NCBI GenBank assembly: GCA_001789205.1
Contig: MFYT01000070.1
Coordinates: 58,169-122,168, forward strand
Direction: 5' to 3'
Length of the DNA stretch: 64,000 nucleotides
Origin: Candidatus Raymondbacteria bacterium RIFOXYA2_FULL_49_16
GTDB taxonomy: Bacteria; Fibrobacterota; OXYB2-FULL-49-7; XYB2-FULL-49-35
The position numbers and the translations under genes were made by a program. Shown one piece after another: positions 25,273 through 34,055 of the stretch. Under the pieces are notes generated by a model. That model had not been told where the DNA came from and did no database searches. It saw only the letters and a list, made by a program, of their open reading frames with translations. The first letter of the stretch is position 1; each line of letters opens with the position of its first letter.

Positions 25273-26150
25273 AAGAAATCGTCGTCATCAGCGGCAAAGG
25301 GGGCACGGGTAAAACCAGTGTTACTGCGTCGTTTGCAGTACTTGCCGGCAAAGCCGTGGTCGCTGATTGCGATGTAGACGCTGCTGATCTCTATCTTCTT
25401 CTGATGCCCACGGTAAAAGAGCGCCACCAGTTTTATGGCGGCAATCTGGCGGTTGTCCGCAAAGACGATTGCATTGGATGCGGCGCGTGTCTTGCCCATT
25501 GCCGCTTCAATGCCGTGATAATGAACGGCAGGGGAGCTGGGGAAGCGGTATTTACCATTGATCCGTTGTCGTGCGAAGGGTGCGGCGTATGCGTGCGTTT
25601 CTGCCCGGTCAAGGCCATTGATTTTCCCGAACGCCTCTGCGGCGAATGGATGGTTTCAGATACGCGCTGTGGTTCCATGGTCCACGCGCGGCTGGGTATT
25701 GCTGCTGGAAATTCAGGAAAACTGGTTTCGATTGTGCGACGCGAAGCGCGCCGCATTGCTGAAGCCGAAGGCAAGTCCCTGATAATCGTTGATGGACCTC
25801 CCGGCATAGGATGTCCTGTCATTGCCTCGGTAACCGGGGCCACACACGTGCTTGTCGTAACAGAACCCACGGTCTCAGGCGCTCACGATCTTGAGCGTGT
25901 TTTGTCCCTGACCAACCATTTTAAAATACCAGCGTGGGCGTGCGTGAATAAGTGGGATATAAATTCTGAGATGACGGAAAAAATTGAGGAAAAAGCCGGA
26001 CAGCTCAATGCACGCATTGTCGGCCGCATACGTTACGACAGGATGGTTACCATGGCACAGATTAATGAGCGTTCAATGGTTGAGACTGAAAGCGCGTGCG
26101 GTGAAGACATTAAACGCGTATGGGAAAAGATTGTTTTACAAGAAGGATAA
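25269..26150 (+). CDS. MinD/ParA-type ATPase with ferredoxin insertion (second)
   Basis: A 293-residue paralogue of the preceding gene: SGKGGTGKTSVTASFAVLAG, DCDVDAADLYLLL, ferredoxin motifs CIGCGACLAHC and CEGCGVCVRFCPVKAI, and DGPPGIGCPV. It is expected to form a heterodimer with its neighbour, as in Desulfovibrio. Translationally coupled on both sides within the operon. Confidence 0.93.
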   Translation: MKEIVVISGKGGTGKTSVTASFAVLAGKAVVADCDVDAADLYLLLMPTVKERHQFYGGNLAVVRKDDCIGCGACLAHCRFNAVIMNGRGAGEAVFTIDPLSCEGCGVCVRFCPVKAIDFPERLCGEWMVSDTRCGSMVHARLGIAAGNSGKLVSIVRREARRIAEAEGKSLIIVDGPPGIGCPVIASVTGATHVLVVTEPTVSGAHDLERVLSLTNHFKIPAWACVNKWDINSEMTEKIEEKAGQLNARIVGRIRYDRMVTMAQINERSMVETESACGEDIKRVWEKIVLQEG

Positions 26151-26155
26151 AGAAC

Positions 26156-27370
26156 ATGGAATGCAGCAAAACACAGGGTTGTCACGATGATGTTTCTGAG
26201 GATGACCGCTTGCTTCAGGACAGAATGTCTCATATCCGGCATAAAATAGTCGTATTATCGGGCAAGGGCGGGGTTGGAAAGAGCACGGTTGCCGTAAATA
26301 TCGCGGTTGGCCTCATGATGTCTGGAAAGAAGGTGGGCTTACTCGATGTTGATATTCACGGTCCAAGCGTCCCAACAATGCTTGGGTTGGAAAAAGAGCG
26401 TGCCCAGGGAGCTGACGGCGAACTTATTCCCGTTATCTGGGAAAATATGAAGGTCATGTCATTGGGGTTTTTACTGGAGAACCAGGATCACGCGGTTATC
26501 TGGCGCGGGCCTATGAAAATGGGGGTGATCAAGCAGTTTCTAAAAGACGTTGCCTGGGGAGACCTGGATTTTTTAGTTGTCGATTCCCCTCCCGGGACCG
26601 GTGATGAACCCCTTTCCGTGTGCCAGCTTTTAGGTACTGTTGATGGTGCGGTCATTGTTACCACACCCCAGAAAGTGGCGGCCATCGATGTACGCAAATC
26701 CATTACCTTTTGCCGGCAACTCAATGTGCCGGTTATGGGTGTGGTCGAAAACATGAGCGGGTTTGCCTGCCCGAAGTGCGGCGAAGTTACCCAGATTCTT
26801 CCTGCGGGTGGGGGAAAACACATTGCCAAAGACATGGACGTGCCTTTTCTGGGGGCCATTCCCATGGATCCAAAAATTGCCGCTGCCTGTGATAGCGGTA
26901 TGGTTTTTATTCAGCATCTTGCCTCTGTTCCCACGGCAAAAATCATGCGGGATATTATTCAGCCTATTATTGCGCTTGATCAGCAGAACCATTCAATAGA
27001 AAATATAGAAACATCAAAAAAGGACATGAACATGAAAATCGCTATTCCACTTGCGGATGGAAAATTGGCAATGCATTTCGGCCATTGCGAACAATTCGCT
27101 CTGGTCGATGCGGATCCTGTATCCAAGAAAATTTTAAATTGTACCAATATCAAAGCGCCGCCGCATGAACCCGGACTCCTGCCGGCCTGGCTCGCACAAC
27201 AGGGAGCCACTGTGATTATTGCTGGCGGCATGGGACAGCGTGCCCAGGGACTTTTTACTGAACAGAAGATACAGGTCGTTGTTGGCGCGCCTGCGGAGCC
27301 GCCTGAAACGCTTGTTGCCAATTATCTTAACGGGTCGCTTCAAACCGGAACGAATGCTTGTGATCATTGA
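26156..27370 (+). CDS. mrp: Mrp/NBP35 P-loop ATPase fused to a NifX domain (MrpORP)
   Basis: A 404-residue two-domain protein. Residues about 20-280 are an Mrp/ApbC Fe-S carrier ATPase: VLSGKGGVGKSTVAVNIA, LLDVDIHGPSVPTMLG, VVDSPPGTGDEPLSV and the CxxC pair FACPKCG. Residues about 293-404 are a NifX/orange-protein domain (MKIAIPLADGKLAMHFGHCE). The same fusion, MrpORP, is known from sulfate reducers. AGAAGGA precedes the ATG at 26156, so upstream in-frame codons are not used. It ends the operon. Confidence 0.93.
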   Translation: MECSKTQGCHDDVSEDDRLLQDRMSHIRHKIVVLSGKGGVGKSTVAVNIAVGLMMSGKKVGLLDVDIHGPSVPTMLGLEKERAQGADGELIPVIWENMKVMSLGFLLENQDHAVIWRGPMKMGVIKQFLKDVAWGDLDFLVVDSPPGTGDEPLSVCQLLGTVDGAVIVTTPQKVAAIDVRKSITFCRQLNVPVMGVVENMSGFACPKCGEVTQILPAGGGKHIAKDMDVPFLGAIPMDPKIAAACDSGMVFIQHLASVPTAKIMRDIIQPIIALDQQNHSIENIETSKKDMNMKIAIPLADGKLAMHFGHCEQFALVDADPVSKKILNCTNIKAPPHEPGLLPAWLAQQGATVIIAGGMGQRAQGLFTEQKIQVVVGAPAEPPETLVANYLNGSLQTGTNACDH

Positions 27371-27416
27371 AAGAATATATTTTATCAACCATTAACCAAT
27401 AACCAAGGAGCACTGT

Positions 27417-28637
27417 ATGTTGCGTATGCGAACGCTGGTTTTAGGGTTGCTTGTTTTATGGGCAACCTCGTTTGGCATCTCGCCCGGAAATCTCAAATTC
27501 GTCGAATATCCCGGTTTTGACGAAAAACATTCCACATGGGGATCAATTGGGTATTCGGCGAAATACGACAAGGTCATCATTGGCGTGTGCAATCACATAA
27601 ACAAAGTGGCAATTTACGAGTATGATTGCGCAAAGGGGACTATGTCGCTACGTAACTGGGTCGCCAAAGGAGGGCACTTGCAGCCTTTCCAGTGGCAGGC
27701 AAAAATACATACGCCGATTGTGGAAAACAAAAAAGACGGTTGGATGTATTTCGGCACTGATGCCGGCGAATCGAAAGCGGAATATTACATGGACCATCCA
27801 GATGGATATGTGGGTGGTTTTTTTATGCGGTACAATCCAAAGACTTTTGAATTAGAAGCCTTGGGCCAGGGACTAAAACAGCAAAGTCTGAAGGAACTTC
27901 AGATAGACCAGATACGCCAGCGCCTCTACGGCATAGCATATCCGAGCGCGCATTTTCTTATCAAAGACCTGAAAAGCGATTCCTTGTACGATAAGGGCGG
28001 TCTGAACAAAGGACATGTAAGCCGTGTCCTGTTTACGGACGACTGGGGAAACGCGTACTACAACGATATCCGCGGCCACTTGGTAAAATACCAGGCTGAC
28101 GCTGATTCATTCATATTTGCCTTGGACTCCCTGCCGCATTATCCTACCACTGAAGGCTGGATCATCCGTACGGGCATGAGAGCTTGGGCGCGGGACAAGG
28201 ACACTTATTTTATTATGACTCACTGGGGCCGGCTTCTTTCGTTCATACCTCAGGAAAAGGGTCTTGGACCTGTTGGAAACATTGGCGACCTTTGGGAAGA
28301 TCCTTCACGGTCTGTTGATTCCGTGATATCCGCTGGTGCGCCAAATCTGGCCTGCGGCGCAAATCACAAGCTCTATTACTGGGTGGGCGGCCATGGTCAC
28401 TACCTCTTGCCCGATACAGCGGTATTTATCGAATGCGATCCGAAAACAAAAAACAAGACCATCTTATACAAGTTCCCGATAAAAACAGTTATGGAATGCA
28501 CGGGCAGTCAGATTGTGGACAAACGTGGAAATATCTATTTTGCCGCGCGGCGCAATGCCGGCACCCGGTCATACGGCGAGTCTGGGACATCGGAGCCATT
28601 CCTGATTATTTTTAATCCGCAAAAGGAGTTGAAATGA
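27417..28637 (+). CDS. Secreted propeller-like protein, unknown function (A)
   Basis: A 406-residue protein with a signal peptide (RTLVLGLLVLWATSFG) followed by repeating beta patterns with aromatic/Gly-Asp turns (GWMYFGTDAGES, QIDQIRQRLYGIAYPSAHFL, GNAYYNDIRGHLVKY), as in beta-propellers. AAGGAG lies before the ATG. It overlaps the next gene by ATGA; both have the same architecture but low similarity. First gene of a seven-gene secretion operon. No ligand or enzyme residues are recognised. Confidence 0.7.
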   Translation: MLRMRTLVLGLLVLWATSFGISPGNLKFVEYPGFDEKHSTWGSIGYSAKYDKVIIGVCNHINKVAIYEYDCAKGTMSLRNWVAKGGHLQPFQWQAKIHTPIVENKKDGWMYFGTDAGESKAEYYMDHPDGYVGGFFMRYNPKTFELEALGQGLKQQSLKELQIDQIRQRLYGIAYPSAHFLIKDLKSDSLYDKGGLNKGHVSRVLFTDDWGNAYYNDIRGHLVKYQADADSFIFALDSLPHYPTTEGWIIRTGMRAWARDKDTYFIMTHWGRLLSFIPQEKGLGPVGNIGDLWEDPSRSVDSVISAGAPNLACGANHKLYYWVGGHGHYLLPDTAVFIECDPKTKNKTILYKFPIKTVMECTGSQIVDKRGNIYFAARRNAGTRSYGESGTSEPFLIIFNPQKELK

Positions 28638-29815
28638 ATATCATGAATCACATAGCATGCGGCGCGCTTGCGCTTGGTCTAACGGTGCCTGTTGCGGCCG
28701 CCTCAAAGAGCGAGCAGTATTTTAAAGGCGTTTTTGGGCAGGATTCGGCCGTGGACCTTGCCCATCCAAAGAAAGAGGGAAAAACCCTCCCAGTCGGCGG
28801 AGCGAACATTCGCGCCATTGTGCAAACAGGGAAGTATATTGTCGGCGTAACAGCGCCGCAATATCCGAATAAGTCCCCGTGTATATTCCGGTTCGACGTA
28901 CAGAAAGGCGCGCTGGAAGATTTTACAGACTTTAATACGCTTAAAAAACCGGGTGTTGTTCCATCGCACGCGCTTGTTGCGGGCGATTCCGGACTGGCCT
29001 ATGCCGGCACTTTTGGCAATGGTCAAACTGGGGAACTGCTTGAAATTAATTCCACAGGCGCAGCGGTTGCGGTCAAAACGCTGGGAAAGATCAGGGACAA
29101 GGAGGGCGTTTTTACGGTGGCCATCTCCCCTGACAAAAAAACGCTCTATGGGATTCTCTATCCTTCAAACGCGTTTTTCGCCTACGACTTTGCCAAGCGC
29201 ACAGCCGCAGTGTTTGATGAGACGGTTTTTGACGCTGTGACGCGTGATATGATCTCCCAAGTTCATAGCGGCGAAGAAGAACCCTATTGCAAAGCTCTGG
29301 GTATTGACGTTTCTGGAAAGGTATATGGCAGCACAGGGCAGGGAATGCTTTTCAGGTTCGATCCTGTTGCAAAGAAGATAGAGATGCTTAACCTGCAACT
29401 GCCGTATATTCCCTGGCGTGTTCATACAAACCGCGTGGAATCGTGGGTAAACGGTCCGGATGGCATGCTTTATGGCGGTACATCCATCGATGGCTTTCTC
29501 TTCAAACTTGACCCCAAAACCCTTATGCTGGTGAATCTAGGCAAGCCCAATTCTGCCGGAAACCTCAAATCAATGGTTATAATTGATAATACCATATATG
29601 GGTTGGTGGGAGAGGGCGCGCATTTTCCACAGATGTTCAGCTATAACTTGAAATCGGGTGGTTTTGACGTTCTAGGCCTGATCTCCATCTCAATCCCCAT
29701 GGCGCGGACACGGTATACGGCATACGCCGCGAAATCTATCCTACGCCTACCCGATGGCCGCGTGGTCATTTCCGAAGAGGACTTGCTGCCAAGCCTTATT
29801 TTTATGAAGCTGTAA
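28634..29815 (+). CDS. Secreted propeller-like protein, unknown function (B)
   Basis: A 393-residue protein with signal peptide (HIACGALALGLTVPVAAA). Repeats such as GLAYAGTFGNGQTGELLEIN, KTLYGILYPSNAFFAYDF and DGMLYGGTSIDGFLFKLDP suggest a six- or seven-bladed propeller. It is translationally coupled to propeller A. The pair may form a periplasmic or surface complex with the lipoprotein encoded next; this is inference from order only. Confidence 0.7.
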   Translation: MNIMNHIACGALALGLTVPVAAASKSEQYFKGVFGQDSAVDLAHPKKEGKTLPVGGANIRAIVQTGKYIVGVTAPQYPNKSPCIFRFDVQKGALEDFTDFNTLKKPGVVPSHALVAGDSGLAYAGTFGNGQTGELLEINSTGAAVAVKTLGKIRDKEGVFTVAISPDKKTLYGILYPSNAFFAYDFAKRTAAVFDETVFDAVTRDMISQVHSGEEEPYCKALGIDVSGKVYGSTGQGMLFRFDPVAKKIEMLNLQLPYIPWRVHTNRVESWVNGPDGMLYGGTSIDGFLFKLDPKTLMLVNLGKPNSAGNLKSMVIIDNTIYGLVGEGAHFPQMFSYNLKSGGFDVLGLISISIPMARTRYTAYAAKSILRLPDGRVVISEEDLLPSLIFMKL

Positions 29816-29832
29816 GGCCACAGGTTCCGCAT

Positions 29833-30618
29833 ATGGCACGGAGGCGATTTGTTTGCCTGTGCGTGGGCGTTGTTATTGTCGCAACAGGCTGCTTGGTGCG
29901 TGAGCAGTGCAGTGATGCCGAAGATTGCGCTGCCGGCACCTGTATAAGCGGAGTGTGTTATACCGAAAGCGACTTGCCGGACAAGAAAAAGAACCTCGCT
30001 TGTCCTGGCGGCATGACGGTTGTCGACAACCGGTTCTGCATCGACCGGTATGAAGCGGCGCGGATTGATGCAGACAGTGGGACCGCCGGATTCCTGGATT
30101 CGCTTGGGACGGTCCGGAAAGGCGTTATTCCCTGGGCAGGCGTAACCTACGAAACGGCAAGACGGGCCTGCGCATCCCGGGGGAAACGCCTCTGCACCCT
30201 TTCGGAGTGGCAGTACGCGTGCAGCGGTCCCAATGGAACCGCCTACTGTTACGGCGATGAATATAATGCCGCCACATGCAACAGCATCGACTCCTTCTGC
30301 GACAGTGTCTACAACGGTTGTTTTTACGATTGTCCCTATTGCTATCCGTTCCATGTTGTGCCAACGGGAAGTTTTGCCGGCTGCACCAGCCATTGGGGCG
30401 TGTACGACCTGAGCGGTAACTTGTGGGAATGGGTCGATACCAGCGTTACCTATACGGAGACCGGTTCATACTCCGTGCTTCCGCATCTGAGGGGCGGCGC
30501 GTACAATTGCAGCTCCCCGGGAGCTCCGTATTACATGCTCTCCTGTGAATTTGACGGCGGCACATACCGGCCTGCCAGCGGTTTCCGCTGTTGTGACAAC
30601 GGGACTGAGTCAGAATGA
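29833..30618 (+). CDS. Cys-rich FGE-sulfatase (SUMF1)-domain lipoprotein
   Basis: A 261-residue protein. Lipobox VATGC puts the lipid on C20. A short Cys module follows (EQCSDAEDCAAGTCISGVCY), then a formylglycine-generating-enzyme-like fold: RFCIDRYEAA, ACASRGKRLCTLSEWQYACS, WGVYDLSGNLWEWVD, LRGGAYNC and SGFRCC. About twenty cysteines remain after the lipidated one, far more than in ordinary members, so extensive disulfide bonding is expected. The DsbA-like and MauE-like genes downstream in the same operon probably serve it. Many SUMF1-domain proteins are not sulfatase activators, so its activity is open. Confidence 0.85.
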   Translation: MARRRFVCLCVGVVIVATGCLVREQCSDAEDCAAGTCISGVCYTESDLPDKKKNLACPGGMTVVDNRFCIDRYEAARIDADSGTAGFLDSLGTVRKGVIPWAGVTYETARRACASRGKRLCTLSEWQYACSGPNGTAYCYGDEYNAATCNSIDSFCDSVYNGCFYDCPYCYPFHVVPTGSFAGCTSHWGVYDLSGNLWEWVDTSVTYTETGSYSVLPHLRGGAYNCSSPGAPYYMLSCEFDGGTYRPASGFRCCDNGTESE

Positions 30619-32246
30619 TAGTGCGATTTTTTTGTCTTATTTTGAGCATGATTGTTGTTTCTGAGTTATACGGCATTGAAGGCATGGCACTGTCAGGAAA
30701 CAATCAAACACAGGAAACAGAAGCCCGCATCGGACGGTTGATTGACCAGGGACGGCTTACCGAGGCTCTGGGAGAATGTAAAATCGCTGTCAGCATGTTT
30801 CCACAGACACGGGCATTCATGCTTTTGTTGGCTAAAGCATATATCTTGGATAACAATTCCGTATGGGCTCTCAAAACACTGTATGGGTGGATTAATGACA
30901 ATCCGGATGACCATGAGGTACGCTCCTGGATTACCTGGCTTCACATGCAGCGAGGCGAGATGGACAAGGCCAGTGCTCAGAGTGAGCAGTACCGCCTTGC
31001 TGAGTGGCCGTCGCTTATTTCCCGTGACAACCTGTATCAGGCGTTTCTCGCTCTCTCTGCAAAAGATTTGCGCCAGGCTCGGTTTGGTTTCAAGAGCGCT
31101 TTTTCCGGTCAGGCTGGTTTTCCGGAAGACGAGGCGCTTGCCGGGCAGATTGGCGCAGCGCTGTTTCCGCAATGGCAGGGAAAATACCATCTGACCGTCA
31201 GCGGAGTCCTGGGATACAGCACGCATCCTTCCCTGGCTGCGACGTTTGGAGAAGATGTCACAGCGGCCGGATCCCCGTATTCCGGGCTCACTGCATCGGC
31301 AACTATTGATCCGCTGCTCACATATCCAGTACGTCCGGTTATTATGTTCAAACAGACCGCTTCATATTATACCGAAAACCAGGGCGCGGATAAGCCTTCG
31401 GCCAGCTCCTTTTTTTTCCCCGAATTCAGAGTGTCATTTCCCTGGCGGGCAGGGTTTGTTGAAGCGGCTGTGGCGTATGCGTCAGGTGCGTATCTCCTGA
31501 ACAGCCGGCCTCCCTTCTCTTTTCCAGATACCACCTGGATGGAAGAATTTTTTTCTGAAAGGGCGTATTGGTTCTTTGAATACCATCGTTTCGAAGCAGA
31601 CCTGAGAATATCCGACGGGATTGCCGCGCTCTATGGATTCGGCAGGCGATGGTTCAACCATATGGGCAGGAGCCGTTATGAGAATGATCTTACTTTTGCC
31701 TGGCAGATACCTTACAGGAAATACGCGGAAATTGTAGCGGCTCTATCAGGAAGGTACTACCATGCGACCAATGATAATTATTCCATTACCGGAGGCGACT
31801 GTCTTGTTTCTCTGGAACGCCGTATTTCCGGTAAGCTGTCTGCGGCGGTCAGCGTGATTGGCGGCCTGGATCATTATCCGAAATCCTTGGATTTTTTCCT
31901 GGCCAGTGTTACGAGGTTCGACAGACTGGCTGTTCTGCAGACAAAGCTCCGGTATGCATTCCGAAAGTCGATCCGGATTGTTGTTTCATACGAGTTTTCG
32001 GATCGCAGATCTAACGCATCATCCGCTTCGGACAACTTCGACTACCGGGACCACCGCATCCAGGCTGGTCTGGAATGGTCTGCGGTCCGGGGAGTATGGC
32101 TGCGCACGGCGTCTGATTCGGACATGGGATCCCGGGTGACACTTCCGTACGAGGGGATTTCCGGATCAGACCACATTTTTGATGCGGTGCGGGAACTGCT
32201 CAAACACCGCCAGGAACTCAGAAGAAGCTCAACATGCCTGAATTAA
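30615..32246 (+). CDS. TPR domain plus beta-barrel outer-membrane protein
   Basis: A 543-residue protein. A signal peptide is followed by TPR-like helices to about residue 165 (RLIDQGRLTEALGECKIAV, LLAKAYILDNNSVWALKTL, QAFLALSAKDLRQARFGF). From about 190 the chain is amphipathic beta strand (YHLTVSGVLGYSTHPSLA and onward), suggesting a C-terminal barrel of 14 or more strands. This recalls TPR-barrel secretion or surface-display porins. It overlaps the FGE-like gene (ATGA) and the rhodanese gene (13 bp). A role in exporting or anchoring operon products is possible. Confidence 0.65.
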   Translation: MIVRFFCLILSMIVVSELYGIEGMALSGNNQTQETEARIGRLIDQGRLTEALGECKIAVSMFPQTRAFMLLLAKAYILDNNSVWALKTLYGWINDNPDDHEVRSWITWLHMQRGEMDKASAQSEQYRLAEWPSLISRDNLYQAFLALSAKDLRQARFGFKSAFSGQAGFPEDEALAGQIGAALFPQWQGKYHLTVSGVLGYSTHPSLAATFGEDVTAAGSPYSGLTASATIDPLLTYPVRPVIMFKQTASYYTENQGADKPSASSFFFPEFRVSFPWRAGFVEAAVAYASGAYLLNSRPPFSFPDTTWMEEFFSERAYWFFEYHRFEADLRISDGIAALYGFGRRWFNHMGRSRYENDLTFAWQIPYRKYAEIVAALSGRYYHATNDNYSITGGDCLVSLERRISGKLSAAVSVIGGLDHYPKSLDFFLASVTRFDRLAVLQTKLRYAFRKSIRIVVSYEFSDRRSNASSASDNFDYRDHRIQAGLEWSAVRGVWLRTASDSDMGSRVTLPYEGISGSDHIFDAVRELLKHRQELRRSSTCLN

Positions 32247-32725
32247 AACAGTCGCTTTTAATAGCGGTGGTATTAACGGCCGGAGTGGGGCTTTTCGCGC
32301 TTATGTTCAATGCGCTCAGACCTGCTGGTTTGCCGCTGTTCGCTGTTCTGCCATACGAGACATTTGTTCCCTGCCCCGAACCTGTGGGGGAAGTTTATTC
32401 TACAGGCGCTGAGAGTTGTGCGAAAAAGGGCGCGTTTATCATCGATGCACGCCCTGCGGCTGAATATGAGGCGTTTCACGTTGAGAATGCGTTGCATGTG
32501 CCATTTGATTATCTGGTACCGGTTTCCAGGGAGGCATTGGCGACGATCGCGCGGAGCAGGGCTAAAACCATTGTTGTATACGGCGATGGAGGACAGCCTG
32601 ACAACGGACGGGAACTTGCACGCGAGCTTGCGGGCAGTGGTATCAAGCATGTTTTTTTTGTTGATGGAGGTGTGGCTGCAATTAAAAAAGCAAAAAATAT
32701 GGATGGGCATCATGACGCGCAATAA
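32234..32725 (+). CDS. Membrane-anchored rhodanese-like protein lacking the catalytic Cys
   Basis: A 163-residue protein. A transmembrane anchor lies at residues 8-28 and a rhodanese fold follows: FIIDARPAAEYEAFHVENAL and a phosphate-loop region VVYGDGGQPDNG. The position normally holding the persulfide cysteine is glycine, so sulfurtransferase activity is not expected; a binding or structural role is more likely. It overlaps both neighbours in the operon. Confidence 0.82.
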   Translation: MPELKQSLLIAVVLTAGVGLFALMFNALRPAGLPLFAVLPYETFVPCPEPVGEVYSTGAESCAKKGAFIIDARPAAEYEAFHVENALHVPFDYLVPVSREALATIARSRAKTIVVYGDGGQPDNGRELARELAGSGIKHVFFVDGGVAAIKKAKNMDGHHDAQ

Positions 32726-33170
32726 ACTGGTTCCCGTATCCTGTCTGATCGTGCGGTTCTATCTGGGCGCTGTATTTCTTGCCGCCTGTTACCATAAAAT
32801 ACTGAATCCGTACGCGTTTGCAATCGATGTGGCGACCTATGACATTTTGCCTTTGTCCCTGGTCAATCTCATGACTGTTGCCCTGCCATGGGTCGAACTG
32901 CTCGCAGGACTACTGGTCATTTCCGGTGTTGCCGTGCGGCCGTCGGTCCTGATGATGGGGGGCATGATGATTATGTTCATCATCGCGCTTTCTCTTGCCC
33001 TGTCCAGGGGGCTGGATATGAGTTGCGGATGTTTTGCGTCGGCTGATGTTGAAGCCGCGATATCGTGGAAAACGCTGGTGCGGGACCTTTTTTGGACAGC
33101 CCTGTGTGCATATGTATATTTTTGCGACAGGAATCCTGTAGGGATCCGCATGTTCAGGAGGAAGCCATGA
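32712..33170 (+). CDS. MauE/DoxX-family membrane protein
   Basis: A 152-residue protein with four membrane helices and the MauE-type periplasmic motif DMSCGCFA. Members with CxC motifs are thought to move electrons for disulfide chemistry, with thioredoxin-like partners. The frame is open far upstream, but the start is set at ATG 32712 (32703 is possible) because earlier codons overlap the rhodanese gene. It is followed directly by the DsbA-like gene, consistent with a redox pair. Confidence 0.8.
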   Translation: MTRNKLVPVSCLIVRFYLGAVFLAACYHKILNPYAFAIDVATYDILPLSLVNLMTVALPWVELLAGLLVISGVAVRPSVLMMGGMMIMFIIALSLALSRGLDMSCGCFASADVEAAISWKTLVRDLFWTALCAYVYFCDRNPVGIRMFRRKP

Positions 33171-33997
33171 AAGTTGTTTTTGTCTGCGGAATACTGCTCT
33201 TTGCGGGAATCTTGACCGCAGGTCAACAGGAGTGTTCATCTATTTCTGGAAACAGAGAGAAAGACCTGGTCGCGAAGATTATTTCCAGCTACCATCTCTA
33301 CGATTGCAGTGATGGCACAATCAGTGAAGGCCTTGCCAGTTCGCAGTGCAATCGTCTTGCGAACAGATTGAAAAATAATGTCTGTAGACTGGCGCAGAAG
33401 GGTTTGCCGGAGAAAAGCATACGCGATGCCCTTGACCGGCGCGGTCAGACCATGGTCAGTTTTGAACCTCCGGCGTCCATAGAGTGTGAAGGTGTGCTTT
33501 CGCTGGGCAGCGACAGCGCGAAAGTGGTGCTTGTTGTTTATCTCTGCGCCAGGTGCCGTTTTTGCCGGGTTATTATTCCGCAACTGTATCATGCGATAAC
33601 GGTCGGGGAACTTAACGGTAAAGTGCGGATTGTTGCACGGCTTTTTCCGATCAAAGGGCATGAAGGCTCCGTGGAAGGGGGGGTAGCTTTTCAGGCCGCT
33701 GCTCACCTTGAAAAATTCTGGGAATACGCTCTTTTGGCCTACAGGAATTTTGATTCATTTTCGACTGGACATATTCGTAACTGGGCGGATTCGGCTGGTT
33801 TTACCCGGACTGCTTTTGATTCGTTGTATGACAATGCTGCGATACGCGAAGAGGTTGTGCATTCAAAAAAAGAGGGCATGCGTCTTGGTGTCTCTGAAAC
33901 ACCGGCATTTTTCATTAATGGAAGACGATATGTTGCCGATATGGACATTCAAACTCTTGTCGATATACTAGAGGAAGAATACGAAAATAGAGAATGA
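33167..33997 (+). CDS. DsbA-like periplasmic thioredoxin-fold protein
   Basis: A 276-residue protein with signal peptide. The N-terminal third (IISSYHLYDCSDG, then CRLAQKGLPEKSIRDALDRRG) recalls CcmH-like Cys-helical modules. The C-terminal two thirds are a DsbA/DsbG-type thioredoxin domain: VVLVVYLCARCRFCRVIIP with redox pair C130-C133, an inserted helical region, and the cis-Pro loop GVSETPAFFINGRRY. It overlaps the MauE gene by ATGA. It is probably the oxidase or isomerase for the Cys-rich lipoprotein of this operon. Confidence 0.87.
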   Translation: MKVVFVCGILLFAGILTAGQQECSSISGNREKDLVAKIISSYHLYDCSDGTISEGLASSQCNRLANRLKNNVCRLAQKGLPEKSIRDALDRRGQTMVSFEPPASIECEGVLSLGSDSAKVVLVVYLCARCRFCRVIIPQLYHAITVGELNGKVRIVARLFPIKGHEGSVEGGVAFQAAAHLEKFWEYALLAYRNFDSFSTGHIRNWADSAGFTRTAFDSLYDNAAIREEVVHSKKEGMRLGVSETPAFFINGRRYVADMDIQTLVDILEEEYENRE

Positions 33998-34055
33998 AAG
34001 AAGAGCAATATCGGATGTGCATGGAAGTATCTATCGGTTTCCAGAAAACAGTTAT

